DNA from: Cryptomeria japonica
Lineage: Eukaryota; Streptophyta; Pinopsida; Cupressales; Cupressaceae
Direction: 5' to 3'
Assembly: GCF_030272615.1 (NCBI RefSeq)
Contig: NC_081414.1
Span: 657,272,292-657,336,291, forward strand
Length of the DNA: 64,000 nucleotides
Position numbers and translations under genes: made by a program. Under the pieces are notes generated by a model. That model saw only the letters and a program-made list of their open reading frames with translations. It made no database searches and was not told the origin of the DNA. Of this stretch, positions 46,522 to 58,744 are shown in pieces (position 1 is the first letter of the stretch; each line of letters begins with the position of its first letter).

Positions 46522-47742
46522 AGTAGCGTCATAAAATTGTGACCCTCACAATTTCAACCACATCTTAGGCCCTCACTTATGTGACTACATCTCTCTACTC
46601 GATTGAGACCCCTCTCTGCACCTTCATCCTGAGTCTTCTCCCATCTTAGCCATGATGACACCTCAGGACCTTGTCCAAGCCCCAAGATAGGGTAGGAAAG
46701 GGGCGTGGTGCCCCTATCCCCCTTGGACAAGGGTGTGGCACCCCTGTCCTCCCTCTTAGGGTGGCCCTAAGATGGGTCCATCTGACCCTTGAACCAAGTT
46801 TGTTCCTCGAGGACTGACATCCTCCAATGTCAGCCTTCAATGAGATGAAAATAATTCTCCTAGGCTAGTATAAAAGGGGATCTAGCTCTCTCATTTGCAT
46901 AACGAGGAATAAGCGAAAATATACGAGCATAAGGAGAATTAGCGAAATTCAAGTGAAATATCTTCATTATCGTCATTAAGCATTCAAGTTATCTTCTTCA
47001 TGTGTCTTCTTCATTCATCCATTGGAGCAACATTACAACATTCATTTGCAAGCATGTGTGTGTGTTAGGATTTTGTCATGTTACATGCCATTTCATACAA
47101 CATTTATGATTACATTCAAGAAGCAAAGAAACAATTATCAATCAATTGCAGATCTACAAGGTATACATTTCCATTATTTAAATTTAAGAATTTTCAATTA
47201 ATATCTTTCAAGGTTCATTCCTCAACCAGGGTTTGACTGAGGCAAACCCCTATCCACAACCCTTTTCCCCTTCTTTTTCTATGTGTAGGTTGCACGTGCG
47301 TAGTTGTAATTGCATGTTTGGACTTCATTTGCAAAGATGGAAAAATCCTTTTTGGTGCGTGGATTTTTCAGAAGACCAAGTACACTTTCAACTTGGTATT
47401 GAAAAATTTTCTCCAAATTTGTAGGGAAGATCCATATCAGTCTAAATATCTCAGATCCAAAGTTACAACACGATCCTAAACTGGTAGCTCCCTCTTTCAT
47501 CCATTTTTGTCTCCCTTTTTACATAGTCAACAAGTTAACATATCTATTTACAAAAGAGGGTAAATCACATTCCAACAACTCACAATCTAGTTGGTATTCA
47601 CATCCTTATTTCCCTTGGATTTGGATCTAGTGGATCAAGCCCCTCTTTGAATGTAAAGTATCTTGCAAGTGAAAATACTTGTGGTGGTTTCCTTTCTCTA
47701 TCCTAGGTGGGGAACCACTAGGATCCAATTTTCCACTTTAAA
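46522..47742 (+). repeat. 3' LTR of element C
   Basis: Partner of 40926-42126. The terminal TG is AG here, and the end is TTTAAA rather than TTTACA, but the flanking CTTGT fixes the boundary. Confidence 0.92.
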
Positions 47743-48387
47743 CTTGTGTTATTAGTTCGTATTTTTAATATTTATTGTTCTTCCAAAGTTTTGTTTTAGT
47801 CTAAGATTTGTGTGGGTGAGGCCTTATATCATTCTCTAGGCATATGGGGGGTGGTTCCTTTTGGTTCCACATGGTCGGGTGGTTGATGCCTTTGTTCCAT
47901 TGGGATATTTTCTTTGTGTTGGGTGTTTGTAAGCATGATGGATTTTACTATTTCTTTAGATCTTATGCTATATGATTATTCATTTGCAGAAAATAATGTA
48001 TATTTGTGACAAAATACTTGTACATGATGTAATATGTAATCTTATGATGACTTAAGTAATGTTGTTAGTGAAATATGGATGTACATTGTATATAGATATT
48101 GATCATTTATGGATGTTGTGTACTATTCATTATTGACATTACAATACCCTAGGGAATATGAAAATGTAAAATGTAGATTATAAGATTGGAGGATTGTTAC
48201 ATGTATATATGTTTATTTTGTTTGTGCACTTATTTTCATGTGTTCATGTTATGTTGTACTTATAACTTGCAATAAGTAATGTAAAGATGTGGTTTAATTT
48301 GAGTATTTGCTATCTTTAAAAAAAATTATACCTATTTTCCTAGATTATGTGTTAGTTTCTTTAGGGCTTTGTGGTAGGCATTACATC

Positions 48388-48402
48388 TGGTAACAAATCC
48401 CA
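48388..48402 (+). promoter_or_regulatory. Primer-binding-site-like sequence of element D
   Basis: TGGTAACAAATCCCA resembles the plant initiator-Met site TGGTATCAGAGCC with a few changes and lies two bases after the proposed LTR end. Confidence 0.5.
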
Positions 48403-48559
48403 TGTTCATACATTGGGTACTTTGGTCTTAGCTAAGCCCATTATGAATACTAGCAGAATAACTTGAGTTAAAACTTTGGAGTTACATTACCACCTTTATC
48501 TCAGTAGTAGGTAGCCCTAGACTTTATCTTATTGTGCCTTCTATAGATAAGATGTATAC

Positions 48560-49815
48560 TATAGGTAGAGGTCGTGGGTAAAGTAACTATATGGGAATTC
48601 GACAAAATCCTAATCCCAAGGTTTCTAATGAGGTACATCAGGAGGAACAACAATCTGACCACCAACTTGATAATCAGGAAGAGGAAGTTCAAGGTGAGAA
48701 TTAGTAGGTCAATGATGAATCTCTCAATTGGTTAATATTCTCCATGATATTCTTAAACGGTTGGAATCGAGGTAGGAAAATAATTTTTGAGAAGAATATC
48801 ACTAGTCCATTCATTAGGAGAGAGTTGTACATTAGGACAGGGAGAGGGAGAGATCACCCCATGAGAGAGAAATAACTATTCCAGATTAAGATATTTTTAG
48901 CTTGACATGTGAGAGATACATTAGATCCAGACCCCCTACATTTGATGGATCTGGTTGTGGGATAGAGGCAGAAAAATTATTGTTGGATCTTGGAAGGTGT
49001 TTTACTATTATAGTAGTAACACTAAGGCTATGTGCACCATCATGCATCTACATGGGTTTGCATCCACTTAGTGGCATCTTGAGGAGGAGAATCTCCATCT
49101 AGGTATTGCATAAGTCTTGTGGGAGATGTTCCTAGAGAGGTTTCATGCTCTCTTCTTGTCATATCATTGGAAACATAGGCAGGCGGATGAGTTCCATAAC
49201 TTGCGTGAGATGGCTGTCAGTAGAGCATTACGAGCATAAGTTCTTTGATCTTAGGTAGTATGTTTGAATAACAAATGATGATGCCATGCTTGTACAACAC
49301 TTCATTAGAGGCCTTAATGCTCATATCAATGGAGGCATTCAAGCTTTCAAACCCAATACCATGGAGGCAACATTAAGAAGGCCTAGATAGTTGAGGATAA
49401 TTTTTCTATGGTTCTGGGTCGACAAAGATGAGTATAGATTGATAGTTCTCTAGATTCATATTCTAGTGCGAGGGCTACACAACCATAGGGAGCAGGTTCA
49501 AATAGGAGTCACCCTCAACAATTTAGGGGCAGACAAAGTCAATAGAAGAAAAACTTTCCTGGTCAGACTTTTGCTCACAGCAGTAGTGCTCAGGTGGCCA
49601 GGGATCGTACCCAATTGCGTAACAAGAATTTTCCTACTACTTAGCTAGGAAATATTTTCTAGTAGAATCTTAGTAGAGGTATTTTCCAACAGTCTAGTGT
49701 GTCATCCAAAAATAGAGATCATAGCAAAAGGAGTTGTTTCACATGTGGTCAATAGGGTTACATTGTGATACATTATCCTTAGAGGTCAACACAAACCACA
49801 AGACATAGGCCAACA
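48560..49815 (+). pseudogene. gag: gag of element D
   Basis: Across broken frames the retrotransposon gag fold can be followed: CERYIRSRPPTFDGSGCGIEAEKLLLDLGRCF near 48904-49000 (the P-P-x-F-D-G-x-G and E-A-E words are typical of chromovirus gag), then HWKHRQADEFHNLREMAV-like and VQHFIRGLNAHINGGIQAFKPNTMEA-like segments up to 49390. A damaged zinc knuckle at about 49735-49785 reads CFTCGQ, stop, GYIVIHYP, with its His and last Cys lost. At least four stops and frame changes are present. Confidence 0.75.
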
Positions 49816-50040
49816 ATGTTAGAGTCCACTGTAGGTGATGCAGGGATATCACACCGTGTCTTCATGGTGATTGATAAGTGTCAAACCAAGCATCAGGGTA
49901 TAGTTGTGGAGACTGCAGGTGAGATAGGAGGTGTTTCATTTTTTGTATTATTTGATTCAAGATCTTTAGATTCTTTTATTTCCCCCTCTCTAGTGGAGCG
50001 ATTGAGGCTAAGGGTGGCAAGGCAGGACGATATGTGGTAG
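49816..50040 (+). pseudogene. Protease of element D
   Basis: An open stretch of 74 codons includes VVETAGEIGGVSFFVLFDSRSLDSFISPSLVERL (49910-50010). The catalytic core, usually D-S-G-A, reads D-S-R-S, so the essential Gly is replaced. The following SFISPSLVERL is a common Ty3 protease word. It is broken by a TAG at the end. Confidence 0.7.
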
Positions 50041-50329
50041 GTTGAAGCTATGAGTTATATTTAGGAGCCTTTATCACCATAGTCGATCTTCGTGTTCTTT
50101 TATTGGGATCTTATGGTGTTGTTTTAGGCATGGACTGACTTGAGGTACATTAGGCTAGTATATATTACTGATGAAATATATTGCAATGAGTTGGAGAAAG
50201 CAGGAAGAGTGTGGATATTATGGGTATTCAATGACCCATATCTCTTCGCATGATCTCTGCTATGCAATTGAAGCGGTGTTTGAGATAGGGGTATCAGTTG
50301 TTTGCAGTAAAAATGAATGACTTGGAAGA

Positions 50330-50750
50330 GAAGGAGAAACAAGAAGATCCTCTTCTTAAGTACCCTATCCTTCAAGGGTTTACAGATGTCTTTCCTAGTG
50401 AGATTCTAAGTATGCCACCTAAGCGCACGACATAGATTTTCAGATTGAATTTATTCCTAGAGTAGAGTCGGTTTTTAAGGCATCTTACTAAATGACTACT
50501 AAGGAGTTGAGTAATTTGTAGTTACAATTGGAGGATCTATTAGCTAAGGCTTTCATTCATCCTAGTTTTTCTCAGTGGGGAGCACAAGTTTTATTTGTTC
50601 AGAAAAAGGATGGATCCCTTTGCTTGTGCATAGGCTACCGACAATTGAATAAGGTGACTATAAAGAACTAATATGCTTTTCTGAGGATTGATGATCTCTT
50701 TGATCAAATTAAGGATGCCAAGGTCTTCTCTAAGATAGATCTTAAGTCAA
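50330..50750 (+). pseudogene. pol: Reverse transcriptase of element D, active site deleted
   Basis: PILQGFTDVFPSEI and MPPKR start the Ty3 RT, followed by [34 protein letters not shown] and FDQIKDAKVFSKIDLKS. At about 50745 the reading jumps straight to LQCLRDNPLYANLAKCEFF. In Ty3 RTs some 70-80 residues lie between these blocks, including the YxDD catalytic motif, so an internal deletion removed the active site. Several stops precede the junction. Confidence 0.8.
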
Positions 50751-52505
50751 GTGTTACAGTGCCTTAGAGATAATCCATTGTATGCCAATTTGGCAAAGTG
50801 TGAGTTTTTCCAGATTGAGGTAAAATATTTTAGCCATGTTATCTATGGAGAAGGTATTGTTGTGGATCCTTCTAAGATTCAAGTGATTGCGGATTGGCTA
50901 GTGCCCACTAATGTGGGAGAAGTTTGTAGTTTTATGGGCCTTGTAGGATATTAGCATTGGTTTGTTAAGGGATTCTCAAAGATATCTCATCCATCACTTC
51001 TCTTCAGAGGAAAGAGAAAAAAGTGTGATTGGATGGAGCAGTATGAGAGAACTTTCCAAGCTCTTAAAGAACATTTTACTGGTACACCTATTCTAGTTGT
51101 GCCTAATCTAGTAGTTTATTTTGTTGTGTGCACATATGCTTCATTCAAAGGTTTAGGAGGAGTTCTTATGCAGGATGGATCTGTAATTTCCTATAAGTCT
51201 CGCAAACTCAAGGATCAAGAGCTGAACTATCCCACTCATGATTTGGAGTTGGTGGTAGTTGTGCATGTATTGATGAGATGGAGGCATTTTCTTTTTGGGC
51301 ATTAGTTTGATTTGCATAGTGATCATTGGAGTTTGCAGTATATCTTTACACAACTAAACTTGAATGCTAGATAGCGATAATGGATGGAGTTTCTATATGA
51401 TTATGACTTTGAGGTTAAGTATATTTAGGGGAAAGAGAATGTGGTGGGAGATGCATTGAGTTGTAGGAGACATGAGTTGTCAAAAATGACTCTTAGTGTG
51501 AGGAGTCAGATACTTAGAGAACTTCCTTTAGATGCTTGGTATCAGGAGGGGTTAGTGGAGGTTGACTTTGAGAAAGCTTTGGAAGGGAGATATGTAGGAT
51601 ATTCATTGGATTCAGATGGTCTTTTTCACCATTTGGGCCAATTTTATGTACCATCAGTAGAAGAACTTTGGAATTTGATTTTGTCATAGGCACATCATGC
51701 ACCTTATTCGATACATCCTGGTCTCAATAAGATGCATGTAGACCTTCAAAAGTTGGACCATTGGTTCGATATGAGGCGTGATATAGAAAATTTGGTGTCT
51801 TGATGTTTAGAGTGTCAGAGGGTGAAGGCTAAACATCAGCATCTCATTGGGTTGTTGTAGTCTAACCTAGTTCTAGATTGGAAATGGGATATTATCTTGA
51901 TGGGCTTCATTGTCATATTGCTAGTTTCTTCTCGTAGGTGTGATGCTATCATGGTTATTGTTTATAGGTTGACCAAGGTGACACACTTTACACTGATTTG
52001 GTCTTTCTATATGATAGTGACAGTGGCTTGAGTTTTCATGAAAGATATTCTGAGATTGCACAAAATTCTCTGATGGATCATATCTGATTGAGATCCTGTA
52101 TTTACTACATCATTATGGACTTATCTTTATCATGCCTTAGGGACTCAACTAAAATTTAGCTCAACATATCATCTTAAAATAGATGTGTGGACAAAGAGAG
52201 TCAATCAAGTTCTTAAGGATATGCTTCAGGTGTATGTCATGGATCTTAGGAATATCTATGGGAGGATTAGATGTATTTGGTGGAGTTTCCTTATAATAAT
52301 GGATACCATAGCTCTATTGGTATGTCCCCTTCTTAGTCTTTGTATGGCAATCCTTGTCGTATTCCTTTGAGTTGAGATTTACTAGAGGATCGAGTTCTTT
52401 TAGGACCTAAGATGTTGTAAGAGATGGAGTAGTAGGTAGAACGTATTCGTTAGCATTTAGTGGTAACGCATGATAGACATAAGAAGTATGCAGATGTTGA
52501 TCTTA
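50751..52505 (+). pseudogene. pol: RNase H and integrase of element D, 3' truncated
   Basis: The frame from 50751 carries the RT thumb (KYFSHVIYGEGIVVDPSKIQVIADW), then RNase H (ERTFQALKEHFTGTPILVVPN, YASFKGLGGVLMQDGSVISYKSRKLKDQELNYPTHDLELV), then integrase. The integrase zinc site is H-H-C-C type (HPGLNKMHVDLQ, CLECQRVKAKHQ), followed by WDIILMGFIV and RLTKVTHF in the core. The frame holds several TAG/TGA stops (for example 50952, 51303, 51687). The reading stops at KKYADVD near 52500, where the C-terminal part should follow; antisense LINE begins there instead. Confidence 0.8.
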
Positions 52506-55200
52506 TGGTTATTTTAGTTTAGGTAAAATAGGATATTTCCAATGGAAAAGAAATACCTTCTACCAATCCTCCTTAGTGTACTACAAGATCTGAACAATGT
52601 TAAGATGCATGAAAATACCATCATTAGAAAGTAAAGACCTATAACTCAATTTAGTGCTAGCCCTAGGTAGAAGGGGCCCTTTCATCCATGTGTAGGAGGA
52701 AGGCATATCCTCCCTCACTATACATGGAATGGATAGGTCCATCCTATCACATGTGGCTTTAATCGTGGAATAAGTCCTCCAATTGGACTGGGGGATATGA
52801 TATATGAGTTGCAGAAAGTCCCATGTGATAAGAGCGCCATCACATAAAATATCATTAAAAGTATTAATACCTTTGTGTTTCGCACTATTAGTTGAGCATC
52901 CCTAGATGAGAGCCAAGGATTTTTCATTATGCAATAAGTTCCACCAAATAGATCTTTCTCAAGCAATCGTATTGTTATTGTCAACCAACCCATTGTTAGC
53001 AATCAAATGCCTAGTATATTCCTAGGCTTTCTAGATAGTTTTAAAAATAGGGGATCCTATTGGGGATATATGGAATCTACCAGCAATTAAGTCAACAAAG
53101 GGGAGTCATTTCCATCCTTTGGCTTGTTTAGGAGTAGCAAGAAAAATATTGTTTCTCACAAGGATTTTCCAGGGCTTAGCTCCTTCTAGAGCGTGGAATA
53201 TCCATTTAGCTGTGGGAAAGATACCTTGAAGGCAAAGGTCCTTAAGTTCTAGCCCACCCATGCACTTGTCTAGATAATACCAACTCCATTTGATAGAGTG
53301 CCACTTCCTATTGCCTTTACCATTAAACCATAAGAATCTTCTAATACTCTTTTGAATATCATTAATATGATAATTACAAAACATCCAAAGGGATGAGCAC
53401 TACAAAGTATAGAATGAGAGGATCTTCTGACAGACTTGCACTCTACCCGCAAGAGAGAGATGCATCTTGTTCCATTTGTTAAGGTTATGTTCCACTTTCA
53501 TTTTAACCCACAACCACATATCCTTCAAGTTGGGGTTAACCGCCAAGGGAATGCCCAGGTATCTAACTTTCTTGTAGGGGCCACCCCACTGGAATTTGAA
53601 TTTGGAGAGCCACCTAGAAGAGTTGTCATCCCATCCCAACAACATTGATTTGGGAGCTGAAACCTTGGCTCCTAAGGCTTCATAGAAGATATTCAATTTG
53701 TGAAGAAGGGAGTAGAAGTTATCTTCTACTAATTGTAGAAAGAAAGTTGTGTCATCTACAAATTGAACATTGACCAAATCCTTATTGTTGGGAAGGGTAA
53801 TGCCCTGTACTTTGGGGGAAAGTGAAGTATCCTTGAGTAAATAGAACATAGCATCAACATCTTACCCAAAGAGAGTGGGGGCCATGGGGCATCCTTGCTT
53901 GATAGATCTACTAAGAGAAAAACTCTGTGACCGAGAGCCATTAATATCAATTTAAGCTAAAGCATTTTTAAGGAGTACCTCCACCAACTTGCAAAAATAT
54001 TTAGGAAAACCTAAGGCATCAATAGTCATAAGTAAAAATCTTCATTCCACCTGATCATAAGTGTTTTCAAAGTCAATAAGAAACATAGCCACTTTTTGAT
54101 TGGTGGTCTTCACCCAATTCATAGCTTCCCATCTTGTGATCAGATTCTCAAGTATGTATCTATTGTAGATAAAACCAGTTTGTGTGTCACTCACCACCTT
54201 AGGAAGGATAGTTTCTAATCTGAGTGCAAGAGACTTGCCTAGGATCTTGTATGAGACATTGAGAAGAGTGATAGGTCTCTAATTCTTGACAAGTGATTTA
54301 TTCCCATCTTTGGGAATAAGTTTAAAAACCCCTTTATTGATCTCTAGACCAAGAGTTTTGCTATTAAGATCTTCTTGATAAACATGAAGTAAATCCTTAG
54401 AGATCCAATCATAATTGACCTTATAAAATTCAGTAGGGAGCCCATCTAGACTTGGGACTTTGTCATTACTCAGGCTCTTAATGGTCCTCTTGATCTCCTC
54501 GATGTTGAGGGGCCTGCTAAGAGAAGCAACATCTAAGTCTGAGACCTTTTTAAGAATGATACCTCTGCACTATCTAAAAGTGGGGATATACTAAGAAGAG
54601 ACCCATTCCTCGATTCTTGTAGTACCAGAGAAAGGCCATCTAAATATCAATTAAATTAGTCAACTCCACACCATCCTCCCAGATCCTATCAATCCTCTCC
54701 TTAAACAAATTCTGTCAGAGCATGCTAAAGAAGAACTTTGAGTCCTTACCATCATGTTGTATCTAGTTGAGTCTAGCACAAACTTTGGTCCCTTGATCTT
54801 TCTTGTGTTTGATGTTTCTAAGTCTATCTCAAGTATGAGAAACTGCCAGGGCACAATCGGGATTGTGGAGGTTTTGCTGAGCCAAAGCTTCTTGAATGAG
54901 GAGTTTGTTAGTCAACTCTTTCTCTTTTTTCCTAGAATCTTTGGCAAAATTGGTGCCTAAAGTCTGACATAGAGCCCTCCAACTCTGTACATTCTTGTTC
55001 CAATTATTAATAGAAAAGTTATCTCTAAAGTGCCATTTACTGATTTGCCCACCTATGAACAAGTCATCCTGGATATCTTGAGAATCCAGAAGCCTAACAT
55101 TTAGCATGAAGTTGTTAGTTCTTCTCAGAAGAGGGGATGTGCTAGATCTGACCAAAATGTACGCCATGATGGGATGGTAGTTTGAGAGGGTATATGTAAT
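52505..55200 (-). pseudogene. LINE ORF2 fragment, truncated at both ends
   Basis: Read right to left it begins at the end of the endonuclease (LSNYHPIMAYILV), passes the linker to RT, and shows LINE RT words: INGSRS-SFSLSRSIKQGCP and the catalytic FVDD (VQFVDDTTFFLQ) near 53770, followed by VRYLGIPLAVNPNL and NKWNKMHLSLAGRVQV. Further on are WNLLHNEKSLAL, KGINTFNDILCDGALITWDF and RTYSTIKATCDRM. It ends at WKYPILPKLK (about 52515), the start of the zf-RVT region. The 3' UTR and poly(A) are missing, so the 3' end was cut away. It has many stops and frame changes. It belongs to a different LINE family from that at 34.7-38.5 kb. Confidence 0.85.
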
Positions 55201-57719
55201 AATTATTATCTCCTAGAATTGCACCCTAAGCAAAGTTTAAAACTTAAAACCTTTTGGAGAAACATGGGATCAATTCAAAGTTGTGGGTCACCTATGACTG
55301 AACTGAACCTTCGGATAAGTCCGGCTCCTAGCTGGTCATCACCTACAAAACTAAACTTAATAGGAAAAGGGTGAAGGATAACTTGGAAAACACAACCTGC
55401 TACTGCTAATTAACTAAAAGACTAAAAGCTAAGTGATACACCAAACTGCAAGTTATGATACTTAGAAAACTAGACACTTGAATGCTAAGATGACCGATAT
55501 GAATTTATATGACTCCTTCCAAGCATGCACATGAATAAGTATTTCACAAGAAGGTCTAGATGAAATTTTATCAAGCAAGGAAAGAAAACCTCATGAAATT
55601 GAGATCATATCACTTATTCAGACACAAAATTGCAACCTACGCATAACACTTTCATAGAAAAGGCGTGAAGAAAATGAGATAAAATTATAAGGAAGACATT
55701 CACACTTCACTAATAACTTGATCAATCACATGAAATAAACAATTCTATAAATGATAAGAAGGTAATAATACTTTGCTATCTGTCTCCAAGGTAGCTTCTA
55801 TATATATCAAATCATATGAATTACAAAAATATGGTAAAAATTGGACAAAGGACTGTCAAAAGCAACTAAGATCCCAATTTGTATAAGACGAACTCTTTGA
55901 AAATAAGTTACAAACATGAATAAATAGACCAACCATCCTCTCCCTCCATAAAATCCAAGAAGATAGGAAACAAAACTGATTGGGATCGGATGCCTTCAAT
56001 AATCCTAAAATCTAGCTCCTAAATCTTTATGAAAAGAGCTCATAATGAGTAAAAAAGTCATACATGACTTGGTGCAATATGATGATACATCAAACTACCC
56101 CCAAAAAGCTCATCTTTTCTTTTAAAAGTAAACAAACTCCCTATACCTTTGGAAAATGTCTTTGACTAAGCTTTAAGGCACATAATCACTTCAAAAGCAC
56201 ATCTACAATCTTGCATTTAATGATCTCCTTGTGTGGCAACTTTACATTTAAAAAATAACAAACAAGTTGAAGTGTTTTACAAAACAAGACTTATCTTGTT
56301 GTTCACATCAAAAATTCATGTAAAACAAGTGGTCTTTTGACACTAAGGAATAAAGCTCTAAGTTTAAAAGCATAAGACATAAGTCTTAGTGCACAGCGGC
56401 AATTAGTTACAAAACTTTATTTTAAAATCAAAGCATAAAAATACACCTTCGTAAATTGATATATTTTTAGGGTAGTCTAACCCTAAAACAGGATTTGTAG
56501 CCTCCTTTGTTCATTTTACATCTTGTATTTTAAAAAAAAATGTATCTCTGATGGCCACCATTGCTGAAGATGAGGTTTTCTGGAAGGGTTTTGTGTCGAT
56601 TATCTGCAGGTTGGGAATAATAGGTAAGCTTGTTACTTCAAACACTAATTTTGTTTGCACTTCCTTTACATGCGCTATGAATGATGTAAATGCTACTAGG
56701 ATTTATCTTGCAATTTTAGATATCTTTGTTTTCTATGAAAAAAGACTTTATCACTGGGAATGCCTCTCAGATGCTTCTTGGATGAATATTTCATGCTATG
56801 TTCTTCTGAGCAGACTATTTTCCTGAGTACAGGTCATGAGAAAATAACTCAAAACTCCCATTTCCTTTTAGCTATACTGACTGTAAATTTCTGAGCATCC
56901 ATTTGATATATGAAAATTGACACACTCTGTCTATGGCCGCCATTTCTGAAAATGTGGGGTTCTAATTATATAACTCCTCCAATCATTAAACAAGGGGGTC
57001 AACCTCATGGTTTTTTTTTTTTTCCTTTATTTTTTTGTCGAGCTTTTCTAAAACTCATAGGGTACAACCCTCTTCTTGCATACCTACCTCAAAATACTGA
57101 GGCTCGACCTGCATTTGTGCATTCTAATTTGGCCACTTTGTATGCTCTATTTCTTGCAGAGATTTGAGAGGAAAGACACATTCCAAGGGGAATGTAGCGG
57201 CCATGACTAAAAAAATTTCTTTAGCTTGAAGCCATGGGGTTTTCGATCTGTTGAATGCTTGGCAAAAGAAGTACCCAAAATGGGTAACAACTGTTGCAAA
57301 CTATCTTGAAATTTATTAAAATATCTGATCAATAATGCCCCTTCTAGTTGATCATAAAAGCTTTAGATTCAATTAAAAATGTTCTTTCAATGAGCATTTG
57401 TAAATTTTGCACATTTTGTTCATGCTTTTCTCATGCATCTTCTCTTATACTCTTGCATACAACATCATCTCATCTATTGTATTTGGCATCTTCATTATGC
57501 ATCCTAGCTTCCATACTTGAGGAAGAATACATCTTTTTGTTGCTATTTTTGTCCACTGAAATGCAACTCATAATCCTGTGCAAATAAACATGTCTTTATT
57601 GTAAACATAGCGATCTCCATTTATTAGGCGCTGATAGAAATTTCTTCTTGATACGGATATGAAATAGCATGCCCTTTTGAGTTGCAACTTTATCTCTTTA
57701 AACTCTTTCCTATGACTGT
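55201..57719. other. Stretch without recognisable gene
   Basis: AT-rich. It contains an imperfect duplication (TCTGATGGCCACCATTGCTGAAGATG at 56546, a relative at 56929, and GCGGCCATGACT near 57197) and a 14-base run of T at 57010. One open frame (56551-56826) has no recognisable motif and no neighbour that supports it. Confidence 0.45.
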
Positions 57720-58656
57720 TGTAGCATGCTTAATGTATACACCTAAAAATGGTCTGAAGATAATTAATTAAATAAGAAATTATTTAATTAATCTCTCTGC
57801 CCCAATTTAATTAAATTCACTAAGCAATTTGATTAAATCTCTCATTCATCTACTTATTAATAAATCTAAGGATTTCTTAAATAGGTTCATTTCATTTCAC
57901 CCCTTTAATTAATTAATTCAAATTAATTAATTCCCCCCATGAAAATCATTTCTTCTAAATCCCCTAATTAATTAAAACAATTCAAATCATGAGTTGTTGA
58001 GATTAATTAGCCATTTTCCTAATATTTGAATTGTTAAATTCAAAATCTCCTAACTTCTACCACTCCTAAACCTAACCCATTCTACATACCACCATGTCCC
58101 CTTTCATCCAACATCTTCTAGAACCTTTGTGACACTTGTCACTAAGTGTTCCCCTTAATCCAACCCCCTTTGCCAACCTCCTCCAATTTAACCATTGATA
58201 TCTTTAGATCAATCTTGACCATTGATTCTTGCCACATCACCCCTAGCCTTGAAAATCCTATAAATAGACCTCATTTTGAGCAATATGGATCCCATCTCAT
58301 TCATAGCTTAAGCATTGTTATTATAGGCATCTAGCTTATAGCTTATCAGTTTTAGCAATATTATCATGCTCATTTTAGCTTAAATCTTAGCTTAATCATT
58401 CTAGATCAATGAATGCATTCATATAGCTTAATCATGCATTTTCAGCATTCAAATCCTCCATCTAAGTGTAGTCAAGTCACTGAATTTTGCATAATCCGAT
58501 CTAAGAGCATTTTTGATACTCGCATTTACTAGGAGGCAATAAGTCGATTAGCTATGGTTTTACATGTCTTTGATTTAAATCTTCTAACCATGCTTATAGT
58601 GATTTATTGAGTGCATTTTGGTTGCAGGTACAAGTACACCACACAAATACACGACA
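57720..58656 (+). repeat. 5' LTR of element E
   Basis: It starts TGTAGCATGCTTAATG and ends ATACACGACA, directly before the primer site. It is AT-rich, with AATTAATTAATTCAAATTAATTAATT-like sequence in the first half. The partner LTR is not in the window, so the boundaries are provisional. Confidence 0.6.
58259..58266 (+). promoter_or_regulatory. TATA box of the element E LTR
   Basis: TATAAATA in CCTATAAATAGACC, about 540 bp into the LTR, a good match to the plant core promoter. Confidence 0.6.
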
Positions 58657-58657
58657 T

Positions 58658-58677
58658 TTTGGCACCCACCATGATGT
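58658..58677 (+). promoter_or_regulatory. Primer-binding-site-like sequence of element E
   Basis: TTTGGCACCCACCATGATGT follows the LTR end. TGGCRCCCACC words occupy this position in many Tat-lineage elements (recalled, not checked). It differs from the site shared by A, B and C. Confidence 0.6.
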
Positions 58678-58744
58678 CAGAATCATCATTTTCAGCCTCC
58701 TAAGCTTCCTCAAACTTCATCTCTACCGGATCAAAATTAGACTA

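Larger units (their letters stand above)
40926..47742 (+). mobile_element. Element C: non-autonomous LTR element with G-patch/zinc-knuckle gene
   Basis: LTRs of 1201 bp (40926-42126) and 1221 bp (46522-47742) flank a 4395-bp interior. The target duplication is perfect: CTTGT at 40921-40925 and 47743-47747. A primer-site-like word and a purine tract are in place. The interior encodes only the gag-like protein; its 3' part carries a tandem array and non-coding blocks shared with A and B. The LTR itself is not obviously related to those of A and B, so LTR and interior have diverged at different rates or been exchanged. It lies inside the 5' LTR of element D. Confidence 0.92.
38599..48385 (+). 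repeat. 5' LTR of element D, split by element C
   Basis: It starts TGTAGTGTCCCTCC at 38599 and ends GGCATTACA at 48385, two bases before the primer site. With element C and one CTTGT removed it is about 2965 bp. It contains runs of ATTT repeats (38914-38955 and 39008-39040). The boundaries rest on the TG/CA ends and the primer site only, because the partner LTR is absent. Confidence 0.5.
38599..52505 (+). mobile_element. Element D: chromovirus-like Ty3/gypsy element, 3' end lost
   Basis: A long 5' LTR (interrupted by element C), an initiator-Met-like primer site, then gag, protease, RT, RNase H and integrase in the Ty3 order. The integrase breaks off near 52505 against an antisense LINE, and no 3' LTR is seen in the window. 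The ~3-kb LTR and gag style suggest a Tekay/Del-like chromovirus; no chromodomain can be tested because that end is missing. It is older than C, which sits in its LTR. Confidence 0.7.

Noticed and set aside
56551-56826. A 91-codon open frame beginning MATIAEDEVFW
   Set aside because: No motif, no supporting exons or splice sites that I can argue for, and a related non-open copy lies 380 bp downstream. Noted as a possible gene fragment but not supported.
57010-57023. A run of T that could be the tail of an antisense LINE or SINE
   Set aside because: No LINE or SINE sequence can be recognised on its right side and no target duplication is visible.
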